A stretch of 50,023 nucleotides of DNA from Acanthaster planci (lineage: Eukaryota > Echinodermata > Asteroidea > Valvatida > Acanthasteridae): contig NW_019091418.1 in assembly GCF_001949145.1 (NCBI RefSeq), positions 3,366,065-3,416,087 on the forward strand, given 5' to 3'. The notes under the pieces are model-generated. The model was given only the letters and a program-made list of their open reading frames with translations. It was not told the origin of the DNA and did not search any database. This document shows positions 22,301-35,760 of the stretch, piece after piece. Positions within the stretch are counted from its first letter, which is position 1; every line of letters begins with the position of its first letter. A program made the position numbers and the translations under genes.

Positions 22301-25300
22301 TTTTTTTAACCCATTTTAACACAACCACCTGCAAGTAAACGACTAGCTCCAGGTTCCACTGAATTTTCTAAATGCAATTTTACTAATTTATTACTGGAAT
22401 CAGTTAAATCTGGCAATCATTGTTAGTCATTTTCCAGAAAATCTGACAAACTATTGTCTGCTTAGCCAGCAGCTTAGACAGGCAATCTTTTCATACCCTA
22501 TGGGGTTTGAATCAAAATCAAAACAGAGGTTTCCAAAGCACGAACCCTTGAAGACAGAGGAAAGATCTATGGGATGAGTGAGACTTTCAGTAACAGACAG
22601 GTCACATTCAGTTCGCAGGGGAAAAAAATCCAATGAAACACCCAAGTGTAATGCATACAGAAGATCAAGGCCTTAAGGGTTCTGATTTTTCCTTTATTTG
22701 TACAAAATTCTAAGGTTTGTTCAGAAAGATTACTTGTCCTGTTTTTTATTTAACCATCTCATACATTTTATACCCCAAGCAAAACCATGCTTCAAATAAT
22801 TCATGAGCATTCATTGTTACATTTATTGACCAAAAATAGTAAACTAATTATAAAATGAACATAAAAGACAATGTGAAACTAAATATTTGTATATACTTAA
22901 AGACACTTAGGTATTTTGATGGTACTAATATTGTGACAGTTGAGGAGAGGCAGATGTGTGTCCATGTCCAGGATGCCAGACTGAGACACTGCGAATTTGG
23001 TCTATTTTTCCCCAAACCTGGAAATTGATAGGGTAAAGGATCAATGAAAAGCTGAATATGGAAAGTTCTTTTAAAAATAATCTATTGGCATACTAAAGGC
23101 ATGTTACACCCACCTAAAGACAGCATTTTCTGCAGAAATCTTTGGACCTTGAGATTGGGACACCATTTTTGTTTACAATTCTTGATTGAGTAAAGTCATG
23201 AACTTATATGAATAATTTCAATATAAGGCTCAAACGAAACTGTCGATTGGCTCCCTTGGAAAATTGAGGGAAAAACAATGAAAAACATAAGATATGAAAA
23301 CAAAATATCCAAGACCTTCCTCTGCTAATGATTTGTGTGGTGATAGCGCCCTGTAACAGTGTACATGTACCTGTGTGGTTCATGTAAGGGAATAACTACC
23401 GGAAGGTCTTGGAACCAAGACTGCTTACAATTAACCTTGCTTAACCTTTTTTTAAGACACAACAGGATGCTGTAATATATCTTTATGGGAATTATATTGA
23501 CGAACATCAGAATTGTTACCTTGCCTGCAAACAAAAAAAGAGAGAGAGAACAGAATATAAAATGAAGTATGGGCAAAGTGAATCCATCCATCCCTAGTAG
23601 TATAAACAAAAAATAAAATATGCACAATTTTTTTTTTAAAGTACCAGTAGATTGTCAAGTCTACATTTGCCCAGACTCAAATGGTTCCATGGCCTTGACA
23701 TCGGGCTGAAAATCAAGTGCTTTGTATGTCACAAGTCGGAATGAAACAACTTTCCATTTATAATGAATACACTGCACGATTATCTTGAAATGACAAAACC
23801 AGATCTTATTTTGATTTGATGGCAAGAGTGCCAGGTAAAAATTCTGAACCTCAACCCTGACCATAGCTCAAGGGAAAATCAGCAATTCCTGAGTTTAGTA
23901 CAATTCATACTGACATTAAATCTTTTCTTTTCGCAATTCTATTCTTATTCTTGGCTGAAGGTGACAAATAATTCATATTTGCCTTCAAGAAATTTCCAAT
24001 CAAATAACAAAAGGGTAGGAAAATATCCTCTACAGATATAAAAACACAATTAGAGTTTCATTTGCAAGAACAGATGTTCTTAACAGGCTATGTAACAGAG
24101 CTTGGCATTGCAAAAGGTGTCCCTACAGGCTTGAATAGTTGGAAATAAACTTGACCAACCAGTTGCTAAAGATATCTCGGCCATTTCCGCCCTATTACAA
24201 CTGAAAAACTCATAAATGTGACTGCTAAATTGAGTTCACACAAAGTTGGACAGAAAAAAATGTTTAGTATTTCCAAAAAAAGAAATGATGACAGTGGCGA
24301 CAGTAATGGTGGTGGGCGGGAGACCCCATAGGCTTCTCACAGAAAATTGATTACATCCTCTGGTAGTTAAGTTGGACTTCCTAAGTCCATGTGCAAGCTA
24401 GTGATGTGAGCTTCATATCCTTTTCTTCACCCACTCTGGGGGTCCGAAAGTTCAGTGATCTCTGTCAGTTCTCAGTTGGAACCCCATCTGCAGAGTGTTG
24501 ATAACATACCTGTGATCTTAAGTCCTTCGAGTCCTCCCCCACCCAGTTTTAATTTAATGATGGGGCAAGGGTTGTCCATACATTAAAAAACACTGTTCCC
24601 CCACTAGGTATTCTGAGGATATTGTTTATGAAGTATGCCTTTGCTGACACCTGTCCAAGTTTGTCATCTGTTTAAAGGGGATCTGTACTGTATGACAAGA
24701 TTCTAAGGTCAAGGTCACAAAACTAGTTAAATGTCCCCCCCCCATAAAAAAGAAAGGAAATGCCTTGAAATACAGGTGATTGAAACTCACTGAGCTGTAA
24801 ATTTGGAACTGCAACAAGACTCCCAAATAAAGGACATGATCGTGTAGCCTGTCTATTTTCAGGTCTATGGAGAAGTCATTTCTACCATGCAATTGCCATT
24901 TGTTATCATTTCCTGTCAATAATGACAAATTCTTTGAAAATAGCAATCTGGTCAAGTATGCACGGTGTTTGGCTCTGGTCCATTAAAGTAAAACTAAAAG
25001 TAGCCTCTTTATAGAGAATCCAGTGAGCACAATTTTTTTGCTGCATGGAAAAGTGCTTAAATTTCTCCAAATGAATGAGTAGTACAGTGCTATTTTCCTG
25101 TGGCTTCTGAATGCTTCGCCTTAATTAACTAGCAAATTTACAACAGCATTTTACAGACTCTGATCGGGCCTTCCAGTGTCAGAAATCCCTTCTCCCCTTT
25201 TCTTTGCCTCAACAACTGTTTCCAATCACTCTTACAAACTTGATACTCCCCTGAAGATTCTGAGCATAAAAAAATGCTAGAGAAGCATCCAACTCAACAA

Positions 25301-25880
25301 CCATAAACATCTGTATATGTCACCTTGGCCCTTAAAAAAAATACCAGTGCCTTATATCACTTTTTTCATGACAATTTCCTGCTTTCTGACTTTTTAAATG
25401 TTTTTTACTGGTAGCCTTGGGATGCCTCAAAGCTTGCTCCTCTAGCCCTGACCTGATATTACATGTGGGGACCTTGATTTATCATGTCACAGAGGCATGC
25501 TTGTATGAGGATTGAAGACTTCTGTGAAGCAATAGAACACCTTGTTGTGAATGGCGGTGTGGGAAGGGGTACAAAAGAGGGAACAGGAGATTGTCCAGAT
25601 GGGAGTAAGAGTGAAGGAGGGCATCTTAAAGAGGAATGATGATGAGATGGTTAATACTTCAAGCTACACAGATGACATCAAGTAGTTCCATGTGTATTAT
25701 ATTGTAACACAGAACTGTCTGAATGTGAGCCACTAACTTGCTATCAGTAGCCAATAATAGATAGCTCACTGATTCTTACCAACCTTAAAATGGTCGCAAG
25801 AAGTTGCTTTTAGTTTCAAGTTTTAAAATATACATGCAGGGTGTCAAGGGTCTTACCTTTCCCGCATCACACCCCTTGGT
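19301..25880. other. Intergenic, no recognised feature
   Basis: AT-rich sequence with only short random reading frames, homopolymer tracts (for example T runs near 23630, C9 near 24738) and a few ACATGTAC words. I see no splice-bounded coding exon or RNA gene. Confidence 0.6.
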
Positions 25881-25929
25881 GGATTGTCAATGTGCTGTTT
25901 TTACTTGTACATTTTATGCATGCATATAA

Positions 25930-26115
25930 ACGTTTTTAGACTGCAGTTTTGTCTATCTGTTCATCTGTCTGTATGTGTGTTTCTAAGTCTGTTTGTCTAT
26001 ACCTCTCTGTCCTGGCTTTCATACTGTTTGCATCTGTACCACTTGCATCTCTCTGAGTGTCACCATGTGTTAGTATATCTGTCCATCTGCCTGTCCATCC
26101 TCATTTCTCTTGTTT
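25930..26115 (+). repeat. Degenerate CTGT/TCTG simple repeat
   Basis: Repeated words such as TCTGTCTGT, CTATCTGTTCATCTGTCTG and CCATCTGCCTGTCCATC dominate. This is a decayed tetranucleotide repeat that opens a meaningless 77-codon frame. Confidence 0.7.
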
Positions 26116-26387
26116 AATTCCTTTTGTCTGTTTTAATTGTTTCGTCTGTCTTTATTAACCAGAATAGGCCAATGTCTTGTCTCATGTGGGTCCATTCATT
26201 TGTCCATCTGTTGTGTGTTTCCACACTGTTTAAGTCTCATCTAAGTCTCCTTACTGTGGTTCATTTTTGTCTTTTAGTTGTTGTCATCACACTGTTTGAA
26301 TTGATTGATGTTCTGTGTCTGTCCATCTACATCAGCTTCTTTTGACAATTTGATTAATGTATACCTATTGGAAATTTTTAAATTTTT

Positions 26388-26450
26388 TTAAGTGCCTCGA
26401 GCATGAATTCTTTGACAGATTTGGCACTATACAAAACGTTGTAATTATTA
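26388..26450 (+). mobile_element. CR1/L2-type LINE 3' tail relic
   Basis: GTGCCTCGAGCATGA ... GGCACTATACAAA ... TTGTAATTATTA matches the pattern of L2/CR1 3' ends (GCGCCTTGAGCA ... GGCGCTATATAAA plus a TTA-rich end). No coding part is visible upstream. Confidence 0.5.
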
Positions 26451-28045
26451 CTTACGTTTATAGTTTCTTGAAGGTAGTATAAAAATAAAAATTGAAACAT
26501 ACGAGTAAACATACTAAACAGTAACAAGACATGAGAGGAAAATGACTCTGAAAACATTCATCACCTGAGCAGGGTTATTTATATACTTCTCACACAATTC
26601 ACCTGTTTGCTGTTCCATTTCTGTAAAGATTACAGAAATGAATCTACATGTATTTCACCTTGATAATCATCCTTCATGACACAACAATGAAATGAAATTC
26701 AGAAACTGAGAACCAATACCCTTGATAACCAATGTTGTAAAAACCTTCATAACTGAGTTAGCTTGTCTCAAAGGAGGAAAGCAGGCATGAACAGCCATGC
26801 ACTAAATTTGTGTGTATTATTTTGTACCAATTCAATTGATAACATTGACTCATTCAGCATGGTAATACTCATTAACTTCAAAATGTCAACCTCATCAGTA
26901 CAACTCTTTATAAACTACACTAAAATCCAACAGCCACACGCATTTGGTAATTAACTATTGATTTTTGAAAATAAATTAACACTCAATACTCAGCAAGGTT
27001 TGATAATGGTTCTGTTAACACACATGGCTTAATGCACCGCTGAAACCTCAATTACATTTGGCTCTGTATAATAACTGAATTGATGCCGCATTCACACACG
27101 CATTTTATACAAACTATGAAATGAAATGACTTATCTTACCACATTTTGTTCACAATCATCGAGCCAGATACTGGATGACTTTTTATGATAATGCTTAAAA
27201 TTACAAATCAGCATATAAAAAATGATAATGGCTTTGCCTGTCCACTTGAAGCTTACATTTATGTTTTTCCATTAATTTGTTTTTATTCTCAATGCCCATT
27301 TTTCACCCTGTATTTTTACACAGTGCTGACTTGATTGGCCCTTTTAGGGTCTTCTGACGGGCAACTTTCATTAAAAAACACAAACACTGACTACACAGCT
27401 TTAACAGTGCTACACCTTCGCCTGTGCCAAGTCACCTGATTTATCTGTGCAACATAAGGAGGCTTCCAACCATGACCTTAACCCATGTCTGAATTCCACA
27501 GGAAATCTAGGATCACCTTACACACAAAATACAGATGCTGACATTCTAAAGGAAAATGTGCATGCAGAGATACAAACTCAACATGAAGACACTGTGATAC
27601 TGATACAGATTGTATTTTCCAACTCCTTCAATTACTTCATGTTTCTTTTCCTTCTACCTTGGTCTTACTAACCATGACTGTACAAGTTTATCTTGAAAGG
27701 CTAGCTAGAAAATACACCGATATGATGTACATGTACACTGCATATAGGGGCATATAGTATAAAATAAAATCAAGTCTTTTTTTCCTTTCTGTTTCAATGA
27801 CTCAATTTTCAATAAATCACACAAGTATCAGGCTATATTAGCCCATGAACTAAATTTTTTGAGCATTTTCCCACATACATCATCCATATGAAGATTTTAG
27901 TAAACCGGCTGCCATTCACTAAAACCAAGGACTGATCACTGACTGGGAAAGTGTGCATGCATAGAGGGCACAGTATTGGACATATTAAAGAGAAAGAATA
28001 ATTTGCTGTGATACCCAATTTATCATTACCAGTGGGAAGTCTCAG

Positions 28046-28088
28046 CCCCTTCCCTCCTCCAGCCCCCTCCCTCCTCCCCCCTCCCCAC
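28046..28088 (-). repeat. Polypurine/polypyrimidine tract, G-quadruplex candidate on minus strand
   Basis: On the minus strand the G-runs have lengths 4, 6, 3, 5, 3 and 4 (86-83, 81-76, 71-69, 67-63, 54-52, 49-46 in 28 kb coordinates). The first four are separated by loops of 1, 4 and 1 nt, which satisfies the usual G4 pattern. The mirror-like CT tract could also form H-DNA. Confidence 0.8.
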
Positions 28089-31000
28089 AGGAGATCGGAT
28101 GTTATAAAACTCTGTTACCTCTTTCAAAGAGTGTTATACCAGTGCTAAACATTCAAAACATGAAGGCATGAATGTCACTGCTGTCATGAATCTCTTATGA
28201 CAGTTCTGTGTCTTAAATGATGTCAGGTGATTCATGCATATATTCTATTACACATGTGTAGTTTTTACAAAAAACATGGATCTTCTTCAACATGTGGAAA
28301 TTTGTGATCTCTAAAATGTGCTAGATAAATGTCTACGAACTAATCAACCATATGTTTCTAAGAATTCTGTGAAGTCACTTGGTATCGGTATCTTGTCATT
28401 TTGGAGACAAATCATAATTCAATGCCAAAATTTCAATCATCGAAAGTGGATCAAATGGCACACTTCAGAAAATATCTTGAAATAGTTTGTATGAGCTGTC
28501 ATTTAATAGACCCAGAAAACAAGACATGTCACACTGTTCCTTATGTAACAGTAAATATTCTTAGTGATCGTAACTGTTGGTGATGCTAAATATCAGTTAG
28601 AGTATATTGTTTATACTTTATTTAATCTATTTAACCATTTTATTGTTTGTCATAAAGAAAATTAAATTTTTCTCAATTCTTTGAAAGTTTAATAAATTCT
28701 GGCTCCTTACTCTACACGTAGTATTTCAATATTATACATATACGATGTGCACAAATAAGATTGACCAAGGACTCCATCATACCCTCCTTCATATTTATCT
28801 TCCTGGGGTGAAAACTGGTAGCACTTAAATTCTCCAGAGAAATCAAATTGCCAAGTGCCTGTTCGAATGGTAATTTAAAGCGCCGGCAGATGTTAGCAAG
28901 AAATAATCAACTCTCACTGCCTTTAGGTAACAGGAAAGACAGTCTTGGAACGTACAAAAAAAATTGACCATATGGGCTGTGGTTCGGAAATTTGATTTTT
29001 GAGGTTAAAAGAGAGTAATAAATGTGTGTTTTGGAGGGGCAAATAAAATCAATCAGAATTGAGAGGCAATGTAATCTAATATTAATCACATGGTGTTGGG
29101 GCTAGCTTGTGTCCAAGGATTTTTACCCAGTAATAGATGTATTAATTTCAGTGCAGCATTGACGGAACACTGATATCTTCACATGATGCAATATATAACA
29201 CTGCGTTTACCATGCACAAAACAAAATATGAACAAAATAATGTTCAAACAAGAAACACTGCAAAGTATCAGGACTCACTTGGAAAGCCAAAATAAAATAG
29301 AAATAAAAAATTCTGTAATGATACAGATGCACAAAGTCTTGAATTCTCAAAAATAATAATAACACAATGTTTGTAATGTTCACTTTCTCTGAGAGCCATT
29401 CAAAAAAGCAAAATAAAACCCTCAGTCATTAGAAAAAGCTTGCAAGAGGAGGTATGTCAGTAATATAAAAACAGAGTGTATGCATGTAATACATTTGGGT
29501 TGTTTTCTTTAGCTGTCTTAGTGTCACAAAAAGAAGACTTAATTGTGGATTATGTAATTCCTTAATATCAGGAAGCATGTGATCGAAAATTACCATTCAC
29601 ACAAGTGCACTACCTATACCCAATATATCCTACATATAAGACTTCCACTGATTTGAGGCTTCACGGGGGGGGGATAAAAGACAAGAAAGGCAGAACACAT
29701 CAAGCTGCGGTGTCATCGTGCACTATTTGGTGTTCAATTAATGGGCTGATGTGAAATGGAGTATATATGTAATTTTTGAAAACCAAAAAGCACTAGCATA
29801 TGGAAACATATGAGATAGATGTAGGAACATATTGCCGAACAAAGCTGACTGGATGTAGGTTCTGGTATCATTTTTAGTAATATCTCATAATAGACTCTTT
29901 TTAATTTCTTACTTTATATTATCAAGAAATGAAGACATGCAGAAACTCTGCATATCAGTTTAAAATTGTCTTCAAAACAGGTTATTATAATTGTATCCTC
30001 TTTGTTTTTCAATGAGGAAACACACAATAGACATACTGATCAAGGTGCCTGTTACTTTCAAAGCAACAGTTGCATAATTTTCCTATAAATGAAAGAGTTC
30101 ATGATGAACTCTGTTTTCAACTACTGAAAATATCTGAAACAGAATACACATTTGAATGCTTCCTCATTCCTCAATCAAATCAACGTCACATCATCATTTT
30201 GAGTTCTTTAAATATATTGCTTCAAACATGTTTTACAATTAGTGTCATGAATTCATATGGACATTTTTCCTCTCAGATATACTAATGTAAAAAAATGCAT
30301 CCCTTCTACTCAAATAAAAGTCTACTTTTAAAAGACATAATACCTCCTGAAACATTGAAAATGGGGCATTTTAATTGTGACAATACAGCTTTTACAAGTT
30401 CGCTTTAACCGACACAGCTGGCCACATCTGTGAAGCACATCATGTCACTGCAATGTGAGATGACGCACATAGCTATTCTTACTTCATCATGCTACATCCT
30501 CCCCCCACCACCAACTGGCAGTAAACTGACTTGTTGAGCAATCAGGCATAAAGCCAATGAATGTAATGAAAGGAGGACTCAGAAAACTGATGAGTGTGAG
30601 TCATCTATCATACTTGTTCAACGCAAGTGGTGAAGCCACGTCTGCCTGTATCATCTTGCAGAAAGTGCTTTTGTTTTTCTTTACATTTATCTACCATTTT
30701 GTAGAGAAATTGTAATACATTACATGCTGTGGATATTGACCAATAAGAATGTAGAAACAATTGCATTCGCTTAGACTATTTGATGTCATGCATGTTCCTG
30801 AGGAGTGCACCGCTGGCACTGGCCCAGAGAACATTATCTTTCATTGGACAGCTGATCAACACTTCCAGAATGCATAATAGCGAATCATCATGGAACAGTT
30901 GTGTGTATGTGTGCTGGGCACTGAAATAAAACACGCGAATTGGCAGCATTTAAATTTTTGTAACCGCCCTGCTTGCTACAGTGTTTATAATATGAATAAA

Positions 31001-31142
31001 TAAATAATGATTGGTTCCATGTGATGATAAAAGTGCTGGTAGCTTTGCCACCCACACTGGCCTTTTTAAGTTCACGATACTGGCTGAGCATGCACCAATG
31101 CCCATACGCCTTGACTAAATAAGGCTATAGGTGCACATGTTA

Positions 31143-31240
31143 CATAGGCCCGAGACACAAGAGTTCTGTAGGCCCCAGGCACAAGGTGGTAGTGTTTTGT
31201 AGGCCTAAAGCACATTCATTCGGCACAAGGCACTGGTGGT
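31143..31240 (+). repeat. Degenerate tandem repeat (TAGGCC...GCACAAG units)
   Basis: Three or so units of about 30-40 nt beginning GTAGGCC or TAGGCCC and containing GAGACACAAG, CAGGCACAAGG or CGGCACAAGGC. It ends just before a G11 run. Confidence 0.5.
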
Positions 31241-32340
31241 GGAATGGGGGGGGGGCATTTTTGTCATTTTCTGTGTTCTTCACCTTACATAGTGCCAAAT
31301 TTTCACACATTTGTCAAATTCCTCTCAGATCATTAGTGACACTGTCTGGAAGAATGATGAATCGTATGTATCCATCAGTTAATTTTCTTCAAGATTGAGA
31401 GCCATGGTCTGAAATGCGATTTGTTTTTTTGAGCTGATTCAAATTTCTGCACAAAGTCCGACAGTGGTAAAAAATGAGATGTCTCGATTCGGGGCATGGC
31501 ATACACATACATGCGCACACACCTGGATAGGAGTGCGCTTCAGTATCCGAGTTGACTTCTACTGCATTGCACTGATACGTACAGTAACATCAAATTGCCC
31601 GACTAAAAGGCACAAACAAAAACTTTCTGTTCTCATTCATACGGTTTCCTTCTTGCATGATACTTTCTCATTAGAGCGTTCATGATCCTCACTATGCACA
31701 ACTAGAGAAATGTCAGGGAAAACTCGGCAAAACCAAAAAAATCCCCTCTGAAATGTTGGCTTTACTTCCAACGTCTGACCCTCTTACTTTGGAGGTACGT
31801 AAGAAAGACGGGCAAAAATTTGGCAGAAAATGGATTTTTATCATGTGTAAGTTAGCAAAAGGGACTTTGAGTGTTTAAATACTAATCAGGATGGAAATGA
31901 GAAGCAAACAACTATATCTGAGCTTGATGTCTATCGATTACTTTTGGGGTCCACCTGTCCGAGTAAGAGCCATTTTACTGGCTTCTCGCTGTAGTGGGAT
32001 TCTGTACACATGCACACAAACTAAATGAGGGGTATGAATATACGTGTTGTTCATGTTGGTCCTTGAAAATTTCCGCTGGATGCTTGGCAAAGTGGCAATT
32101 GTGCCTATGGAATAATGTATTGATATAAATACACACACCAAAAAAATTAGTTTTGGGCAACGAGTAACCTGAAGGGGTTAAGGTCAAGGCAAAGCAAGTA
32201 CATGTCTCAAAATAAAATGTCAAATACAGACAGGCAAGGACTTCCTAAATGATGCAAGACTTCATGGCTACCCATCCCTCAAAATTCAAGCAAATTGAGC
32301 AAATGTATACAGGTCTATAATTTTCACTACTGCACTACTG

Positions 32341-35300
32341 ATAACAATAATAATAAATGAAAATTTATAATGCCCCATTTCCATAAAAATGATCAATATC
32401 GCAGTACAAGAACTTAAGAAAATAACCAGATATTTAAGTACTGAATAAATGTCACTGCACTAGTACCCAAACTGCAGTACTGGGATACGTCTATCCCGCC
32501 AACAAGGTGGATAATTTTACCTAGACCTAACCCTGCTGGCATCAGTAATGTCTCAATCTTTCCCAGGGACAGATGCCTCTACCTACCTAAGCTATAAGAA
32601 AGCTAACTACCACACACCGTGACACTAAAATTAGGAAATCACAGCTACATTAAAACTAAAAATAATAAACTTGCTGGATAAAAACGATAATCATCAAATA
32701 TCTTGAAGAGCAACATCATCATGCAACTGCATCATTAAAACGGCAAGTTTTAATTTTACATTTGAAAGTGGAAAGACTCTGTTCGTAAGTGCCATATGGC
32801 AAGGCATTCCATAAGGGTAGGAGCAAGCCGTTGCAAATGCCCTGTCACCATGTGTGGGTAACATTTCACCACTAGGATAACTTAACAAAGGGCTGTTGTT
32901 TGCTGACCTGAGATGATATCTAGACTCCTTCTTAATAATGACAAGATCCTTTATCTAGGAGCAAGACCATGTGTAGCTTTGTATGTTAACAAAATTTGTT
33001 TTTAAGTTAATCCTGTACAAAAAAACATAACCAGTGAAGGTGATGCAATAATGGTGTTATGTGTTGAAACTTTGATGTATTCGTAAGAAGTCTAGCTGCA
33101 GCATTCTGGACTCACTGTAATCTCATTATCTGTACTGTTGGCAAAACGTACAAAAGACTGTTACAATAGTCTAGACGGCCGGTCACAAATGCATGAATTA
33201 ACACTGAAAGAGAATCGTGAGAGAGGAATTTACTGATGCGCTTAATATTATGGTAATGGCTTATGGCAATGTTTAATGTAACAGGCTCGTGCTGAAAAGC
33301 TTTGCTTCCTAATGAGCTCCCCAGCAGTATCTATGAATGACATTGCTAACTATTTATATGTAATCTGAATATGGATACTGTAGAAAAAATAAACTCGAAA
33401 CGCAGCATCCAATTTCTGATGTCCTGAATACAACTTTCCATTGCAGCTACAGCTGTTTGGCTGGCAGAGTCATCACGTTTAAATGATAAATACAAACTGT
33501 GTGTGGTCTAATAAACCCCAGGAAAATGGTCTTCAATGAAGTCAGTCTAAAAGCATAAAACAGAGACTAAAAGTGGCCCTAAGCAAGACTCTTAAGGGAC
33601 ACCAGTTTAGATCAAATTTTTCTGACAGAATATCGTGACAGAGTACCAGGAAACAGGTTGGCTCCTACCAGATAAATATGATGAAAACCAGGCCAGAACT
33701 TTGCCAGAGATACCAACTTTGGCAAAATGACATGCTGAAAGTTTTTTTTTAGCAGTATATCATTTTTTGACCTTCAGGAGAGCTGTCTTGGTGCTCCGAG
33801 TGATACTTCTGGTAAGATTATTGAGAGTCTGGAAACAGAGAATGTCTGCACACGTGGGAGTAAAGTTGATCACACACAGCTGTCTCTGTCAATTTAAAAA
33901 TGAATGGTAGATTACTAATTGATCGATAATTTCCTAAAATTGGATCAAAGTTATCTTTCTTCAGCAAGGCACGGACCAAAGCTTCTTTCCAGTCCCTTAG
34001 AAACACACTAGATTCTAAGAATTGATATTTCTGGTAATAATCAGTAGCAAGACATCAAGGCAATCGCTCACCAGCTTAGTATAGGCACTGGATCCCAATC
34101 ACATGATTTCTTTGTGGACTTCAAAGGTTTTTCTACCTGTTGTGGAATCTTGAGTGTCTAATTTGATGTCATACAAAATACAATGAGCTGAGGCTGACTT
34201 GAGGATAGGAACCAGGCTGTCATGCACCATGCATGCACACACAAGTTATGTGTTCCCTGCATCCACGCTTCTGACCTTTAACCTATGGTATGTGGACTAA
34301 GAGCGTCTTACATCACAGAATTAGGGGTGGTCCCTTGGAGAACGAATGGCACTGAATACTACACCTGTGACCTAGTTAGTGGTTGATATTGGTCAAACAG
34401 AATGCTACAACTCAGACGCTGATTCAGCCTGGTACTGGAATGACAAGTTCTGATTGTTGTGGCTAATGCTAAATTATCAAGTCTAACATGGATATTAGAT
34501 ATTATCTTCTCAAAAAAGCTACCCATTTCTTTGCAAAGAGACAGTTTACTGGAGTACAGTGGAAAGGAACATCATTAGTATACTTCAGTAGCTTTTTCGA
34601 TGCTCTGAATAACTTCACTTGATTGGAACTATTACTGTCAATGAATTCTTGGTAAAAATTGCAACAGGCTTCTTTCATTTGGAAGGTGGCCTTATTTCTT
34701 TGAATCTTGTAATCTAAAAGATCACACACCTTATCAGTACACAGCCACTTTCTTTCTTTCCGCCTTTCTCTTCTGTGTCAGTGCTGACAGGGGAGGCAGT
34801 TTCTTGTAAGTTACAAAGAACAGACAAGTGATCAAAGAAAAGATAATGTGGAGTTGGAGGACTTTCCAAAACAGTTTCTGATTGATGAGTAATACGTGTT
34901 GCTTAAGACCCATACATTGAAGAAGCACAAAAAAATGATTAGTATTGGGGTTGTCAGGAATGTCAACATGAATATTGAATCACTGGTTTTTACAACTGGT
35001 TCAGGAGATAAGACAATTGATTCCAAATACATGTAGTTGGCAAAACTCACTGACAAACTGACTGATTGTAAAAGGATGGTCAACAGCGTAAGATGGTCTA
35101 TAGATAATCACCAATCATAGTTTGTTGGAATTTGCAACAGACCATTCTGAATACTCGAATATGTCCACTTCCCCTCCAGCAATATTCTTAACATGAAGAT
35201 GTTCTCTGAAAACTAAAGCAGTTCCTCCCCAAACTCAAGTCTTCTGAGAATGATCAAATGATCTAAAACCAGGAGTAACTTCAACCTTCAACTTTCTGTA

Positions 35301-35400
35301 AGTCATGTCTCAGTGACAGCAAACAGATCAGTTTTGCTGTTAATAGCATATGCAACAAAATCAGCCGATTAATATTTTAGAGATCTAGCATTCAAGATAC
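32341..35400 (-). mobile_element. Decayed CR1/L2-superfamily non-LTR retrotransposon
   Basis: Read on the minus strand, the ORF2 landmarks of a LINE come in order. Apurinic endonuclease: ILNARSL (about 35390), LFAVTET, FNIHVDIPDNPNTNHF (about 34975-34928), MGLKQHV. Reverse transcriptase: KKDNFDPILGNYRSISNLPF (about 33950-33890), then a GVP remnant, then LSFKRDDSASQTAVAAM after a ruined catalytic YADD (about 33500). C-terminal part: GRLDYCNSLLYVLP and VQNAAARLL (about 33190-33080), HGDRAF (about 32850). The 3' end is TTTTTATGGAAATGGGGCAT with an ATT-rich tail (about 32341-32395). Stops and frameshifts break every segment, so it is dead. CR1 versus L2 is not resolved. Confidence 0.85.
33818..34006 (-). 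pseudogene. Reverse transcriptase fragment of the decayed LINE
   Basis: A 62-codon open stretch with WKEALVRALLKKDNF and NYRSISNLPFIFKLTE, the N-terminal fingers motif of non-LTR reverse transcriptases. It ends at a stop just past the SLFPDSQ segment. Confidence 0.85.
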
Positions 35401-35760
35401 AAAGTTATACAGGATGTTCAGAGACCTCCATAGGTTGTACCGTAATACACATACATGTACATGTACTTTCAACAAGCTGAATCTTGGTGGAGGATGAGGA
35501 ACCACCTGAAGAGTAGATATGATGGTCCAGATGGTGGGAAAAGAATGGAATCAACCTGATACACAATGAATACAATGAATTCCCTTGTGCTTACCTGTGG
35601 AACCTCGACTGTGTTTGATTTGATGCTCACATGACATCTTGCACTTACTCATCAAGTTGGTTACTTTGTCAGGTATCCCAGAATACAAAGTAAACAACAT
35701 GGCAGCTTTGTGCAATGTTGCAGAGGAAAGCTGACAAAATTGTAAATAATTCAGATACAT
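35401..35760 (-). mobile_element. Possible 5' extension of the decayed LINE
   Basis: The minus strand continues open in pieces (for example QLSSATLHKAAMLF ... KVTNLMSKCKMSCEHQ) without a recognisable motif. It adjoins the endonuclease relic and may be ORF1 or 5' UTR sequence of the same element. This is by position only. Confidence 0.3.

Larger units (their letters stand above)
26451..32340. other. Intergenic, no recognised gene
   Basis: No reading frame above 75 codons and no family recognised. Notable contents are the polypyrimidine tract at 28046-28088, a G9 run near 29666, a degenerate tandem repeat at 31143-31240 and a G11 run near 31246. Confidence 0.6.

Noticed and set aside
25884-26345. 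Two open frames rich in Leu, Ser and Cys
   Set aside because: They are translations of a degenerate CTGT/TCTG simple repeat.
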